Origin: Tetranychus cinnabarinus
Taxonomy: Eukaryota; Arthropoda; Arachnida; Trombidiformes; Tetranychidae
DNA: 64,000 bases
Reading direction: 5' to 3'
Assembly: GCA_022266195.1 (NCBI GenBank)
Contig: WHVY01000002.1
Span: 2,061,001 to 2,125,000, forward strand
In this document: positions 60,828 through 64,000 of the stretch, one piece after another
Position numbering within the stretch: position 1 is the stretch's first letter
Layout of the letters: every line of letters starts with the position of its first letter
The notes under the pieces: generated by a model
The model's input: only the letters and a program-made list of their open reading frames with translations
The model's database searches: none
Told to the model about the DNA's origin: nothing
Program-made: the position numbers and the translations under genes

Positions 60828-61614
60828 ATGAATGCAAACAGTAATGTACCGAGTAAAGTGACGATCAAAGTGAAATTGTGTGATGAAGATTATCATGATA
60901 TTGTTCTTGACTGGTCAGATGAAAGTTGTGAATATAAACAGCAACTATTTATGCGAAAGGTAAGATCATTAAATTATCTAATTTACATTCTTAATACTAA
61001 ATATTGTCTTGCTTAAAATTATAGCTTGCTTCATTCACCAGAGTACCGATTGAATACTTCACGTGTGTAATCCTGTTTCATGGAGAAGATACACACATTT
61101 TTCACAACCAAGAAACTAAATACAGGTAAAAATTGTTTTTGTCGACTCTTTAAATTAATTTTGACTGACTGACATCAAGTTTTTTTAACTTTCATCTAAT
61201 AGAATTGGCATGATTGAACCTGAAAATGAAACTTTTATGAGTATTTTCAATGATGGTAATTGTTTTTGTGTTTATACGGCATTTTGTTGGTCAGACCTAG
61301 ATAATGGTTTTGTGATAAGATTTGAACTGGCGACTCCAGATGTGGCTAGCGTTTCACAATGTGACTGGTTCTGGTGTCAATACACGAGTACCAGAGGTTT
61401 AATGGATAAAAGAATAAAAATACTTAAAAATTCTGAGCTAAATGCAAAACTCAATGCTGCAAACGAGAGACGACATGATGATGATGGTGCTGAGTTTAGG
61501 AGACTCTATTTCGATTTCAATATCAATCAAGTTCACTCAATGTATTTTAATTGTCGTTCCGACGAGATGGTCAATTATCACCCGGAACGTCGTTATCCAT
61601 CGAATCGTGGTTAA
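60828..61614 (+). CDS. Unrecognised family protein, member D
   Basis: Tandem duplicate of C. Exons: 60828-60959, 61025-61125 and 61203-61614, giving 214 residues, intact. Exon 1 encodes exactly the same 44 residues as C and intron 1 differs at 3 of 65 positions. Exon 2 differs at 22 of 101 bases and exon 3 is about as diverged (NDGNCFCVYTAF, SQCDWFWCQYTSTRG, MDKRIKILKNSEL). It ends YPSNRG. This sharp change along the gene suggests gene conversion of the 5' half or rapid evolution of the 3' half. No signal peptide. Function unknown. Confidence 0.75.
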
Positions 61615-63229
61615 TCTTGATTTTATTCTTGCTGATTATTCAGCAATCAGATTAGTTAGAGAGTTAAAGTCTGAAGAAAGTCTGAGCTAATTCATTTAAT
61701 GATAAATAAACTCATAACGCATAAAACTTATATTTGAGTAACAATTTAAGTTGATAAACAAAGTCTAAAATCTGACAACATAAAGTAAGTAAAAATAACA
61801 CAATGTTATTGATATAACTTTTTTTGTAGAATCTTAAATAACTTAATGTTTCGATGACCTTAACAAAATCTAATACTGGGTAAAAGAATAATGATCGTAA
61901 GTTTTTCATTCACAAAATATCGAGGTTCAAAGTTTTTCGAATAATGACCAAAAACAAGAGAACCGTTGATAAGTTGAAAAAAGTTTTCGACACTTGCAAT
62001 GTATTAAAAACAATTTATACATCTATACAATATATAAAGTCAAACTATGAAATTTTTGCGGGAAGATTGTGCCCAAACTAAACGGATTCTAAAGGAAATT
62101 TTCACATAGAATGATAGCCCTGATTGAACTTCAATTACGAAAAATAGTCAGAGCTTTCTCGGAATTCAGGTTACTGAGAAATCAGCGTTTAAACAGGGTG
62201 GGGGAAAAAATGCAGAATCCGTATCTTTTATTATTGACTTTGGGGGAAAAACTTTTTTTGTATTCAGATTGATGGTTTATTGTTGGGTTAGGAGTATATG
62301 TTAAACTGTCTTTCGAGCAAAGAGTAAGTTAAATATCTGGTGCTCCAACTGTACAACTCTCAAAATCAACGAAAATTCTTTAGTTTTTCTCATTGACAAT
62401 GATTTTAAATCAACAGTTCGAGTCTTTAAATTTGGATTGAATCTATTGTATTCAGTGAAAAGAAATTTACGATCAGCCATGATCGAGGGCTCAGCTTGTT
62501 CTTATAATGTATAAATAATAATAAGTTTAAGCTCTCTATGTCTTATGGTTACAGAAAAAGGTCGCTTCAACTGAAAATCGAATTGACTTGTTGTACACAA
62601 AATAGAAAATTATATTTCTCAAAAGAAGTGCATTTTCTGGTTATCATCAAAAATTACATCGGCAGGATGAGTTTCTTGAAAAAATTTGCCTCCATAAGTG
62701 TACAAAAAAAGCGATCGAAGTTTAATCTACAAAATCGATTTTCTCGAACACTATTGATCAGAGAAGTTCTTAAATCACGCAAATAGATTTAATTTTTATG
62801 TTCCTACAAAGCAACAGAACCTAAATTTGAAAGAAACTAATTTTTACCCGTTTTTGTTCACTTTTCTTTCAGTATTTGTGTCAAGTGTGAAATTTGTTTT
62901 GATTGGTTTTTTGTTAGATTCATTTTCTAGGTCAAAGTGGTTCAAAATTCACATAAACTCGGAAAAATATTAATTTTGTATTGAATTTTCAATGAGATTT
63001 CGCAATTTATTTAATCATTTTATCATTCATGTAGCAATCTCGATTGATAATGACTAGAACAGCAACAATTGTTTCTTTTCATAACATACTTTATAATCTT
63101 AATTCGAGTTCTTTTCTCTTGTAAATGGTTAAAAAGAAATAGAAATAACTTATAAAAATATACAATGTAATAATAATACTATAAATTGGAAGGGAGAAAT
63201 AACAAGTTTATGGTAATAATTAAAAACAA
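61615..63229. other. Intergenic, family-gene D 3' flank and Piezo 3' flank
   Basis: No gene is recognised. 62950-63110 is the Piezo downstream segment duplicated at 52978-53130. Confidence 0.45.
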
Positions 63230-64000
63230 TCAGGCATCGGATTGTTCATCAACACTTTTATCCTCTTCTTTAACTGGTTCCATATTGGAAGGTTGACAGG
63301 CAGGTGGAGGAAGTGAAGGAGGTTCGATAGGCTTTGTCCACTTGATTAAAGTCTCTGGAGATCTATAGAGAAATATTAATTTGGCGTAAAGATCTTCTTC
63401 CAAACCGAATTCTCTGCTCTCCCGAACAAGATAGATATCAAGACATAATTGAAGTACCCTGTCCACACAAGGCATTTGAGTGTAAATAACTTTGTTACAT
63501 AAATCAGCAAAGAAGCCGCGAATGAGTCGAGAAACAACAAATACAAAAGTTGTATAAAGACCAAAGATTCTGTGAGATAATCAGATAATAAAAAGATGGT
63601 TAGGTTATTTTGGAAATGAATTTGTTTCTTTTTCGTTGAATATGAATAACTTACCCATGACCAGAAATTAGCTGAAGTAATGGTCCAGGGAATATTTTGT
63701 CACTAAAGATAACACTAGTTAAGTATTGACAATGTGCCCCACCATCATCGAAATATGAGAAAGGGTCGGAATCATTTGTACAATTCGCTTCAGAAACTTC
63801 CCACCATTGAGCGATTGATCCATTTTCAAAGGTTCCTTTTTTCAAAATTATAGCCACATCACGATAAGCTGGACCAAAATCTTCTAGAACTTCAGGCATT
63901 CCTGCTTCAGGAGCTTTTAAATAATTAGGGAAAATTTCTCTCAATATTGCCGGTTCATTTTGACCATCATAGATGACTTCATTATCGTCGATAAAGTCGG
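63230..64000 (-). CDS. Piezo: Piezo mechanosensitive cation channel, C-terminal exons (partial)
   Basis: Large trimeric stretch-gated channel of the plasma membrane; only the last exons are in the window and the gene continues past 64000. Exons seen on the minus strand: 64000-63655 (from within an exon) and 63569-63230 (stop). The first piece encodes the end of the extracellular cap (IDDNEVIYDGQNEPAILREI, then IFPNYLKAPEAGM, AYRDVAIILKKG, WWEVSEANC). The second encodes the pore-lining inner helix (GIFGLYTTFVFVVSRLIRGF), then PCVDRVLQLCLDIYLVRESR, EFGLEEDLYAKLIFLYRSPE and TLIKW, the most conserved part of Piezo. A short Pro/Glu-rich tail follows. A decayed duplicate of the preceding region lies at 53311-54762. 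Confidence 0.96.

Noticed and set aside
1..64000. tRNA, rRNA, CRISPR arrays or operon-like layout
   Set aside because: I looked for box B-like GGTTCGAAT motifs, spaced direct repeats and close co-directional genes and found none convincing; a tRNA-detection program would be the decisive test.

Overview
The window is a eukaryotic, strongly AT-rich nuclear sequence. Genes are split by GT-AG introns, most only 50-150 bp, with a few long ones (1.6 kb in the NRAMP gene, 2.4 kb in the TMEM98 gene). There are no operons or prokaryotic signals. The gene set (zinc-finger protein MEP-1, a Malvolio-type NRAMP, neutral ceramidase, a verprolin/WIP homologue) fits an arthropod. The compact introns and overall feel suggest a mite, possibly a spider mite, but that is an inference I cannot test here.

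Layout. 0-10 kb: an NRAMP metal transporter (+), then APH-1 (gamma-secretase) and neutral ceramidase (both -). 10.6-13 kb: two tandem members (A, B) of an unrecognised protein family (-), one with a Tc1/mariner relic in its intron. 15.7-22 kb: GLOD4 (+) convergent with AMACR (-), then an F-box/LRR protein (+). 23.3-26.5 kb: TMEM98 (+). 28-31.2 kb: WIP/verprolin (-). 31.8-40.4 kb: a repeat-rich block with a broken Tc1/mariner transposase, a broken Helitron-type Pif1 helicase flanked by duplicated gene fragments, two MITEs and large fold-back palindromes. 41.6-45.5 kb: MEP-1 (+) convergent with a novel protein (-) that carries a capping-protein-interaction-like motif. 45.5-50 kb: low-complexity DNA and duplication scars. 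50.1-52.9 kb: the dynactin subunit Arp10/Arp11 (ACTR10) and ZC4H2, divergent.

53-64 kb is a patchwork of local duplications. It holds a decayed Piezo 3'-end pseudogene, two intact carnitine/acylcarnitine carriers plus two carrier scraps, a scrap of the ACTR10 5' end, two more members (C, D) of the unrecognised family in a tandem unit, and finally the genuine Piezo C-terminus, which runs off the window at 64000.

The genes do not form one pathway; most are conserved single-copy housekeeping loci. The most novel content is the A-D family: four intact paralogues of about 212-218 residues, with an N-terminal segment that may be ubiquitin-like and every copy ending in Arg-Gly. Next in interest is the set of duplications that lets several transposon insertions be read against their empty paralogous sites. 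Exon borders were assigned by eye from splice consensus, reading frame and family similarity.
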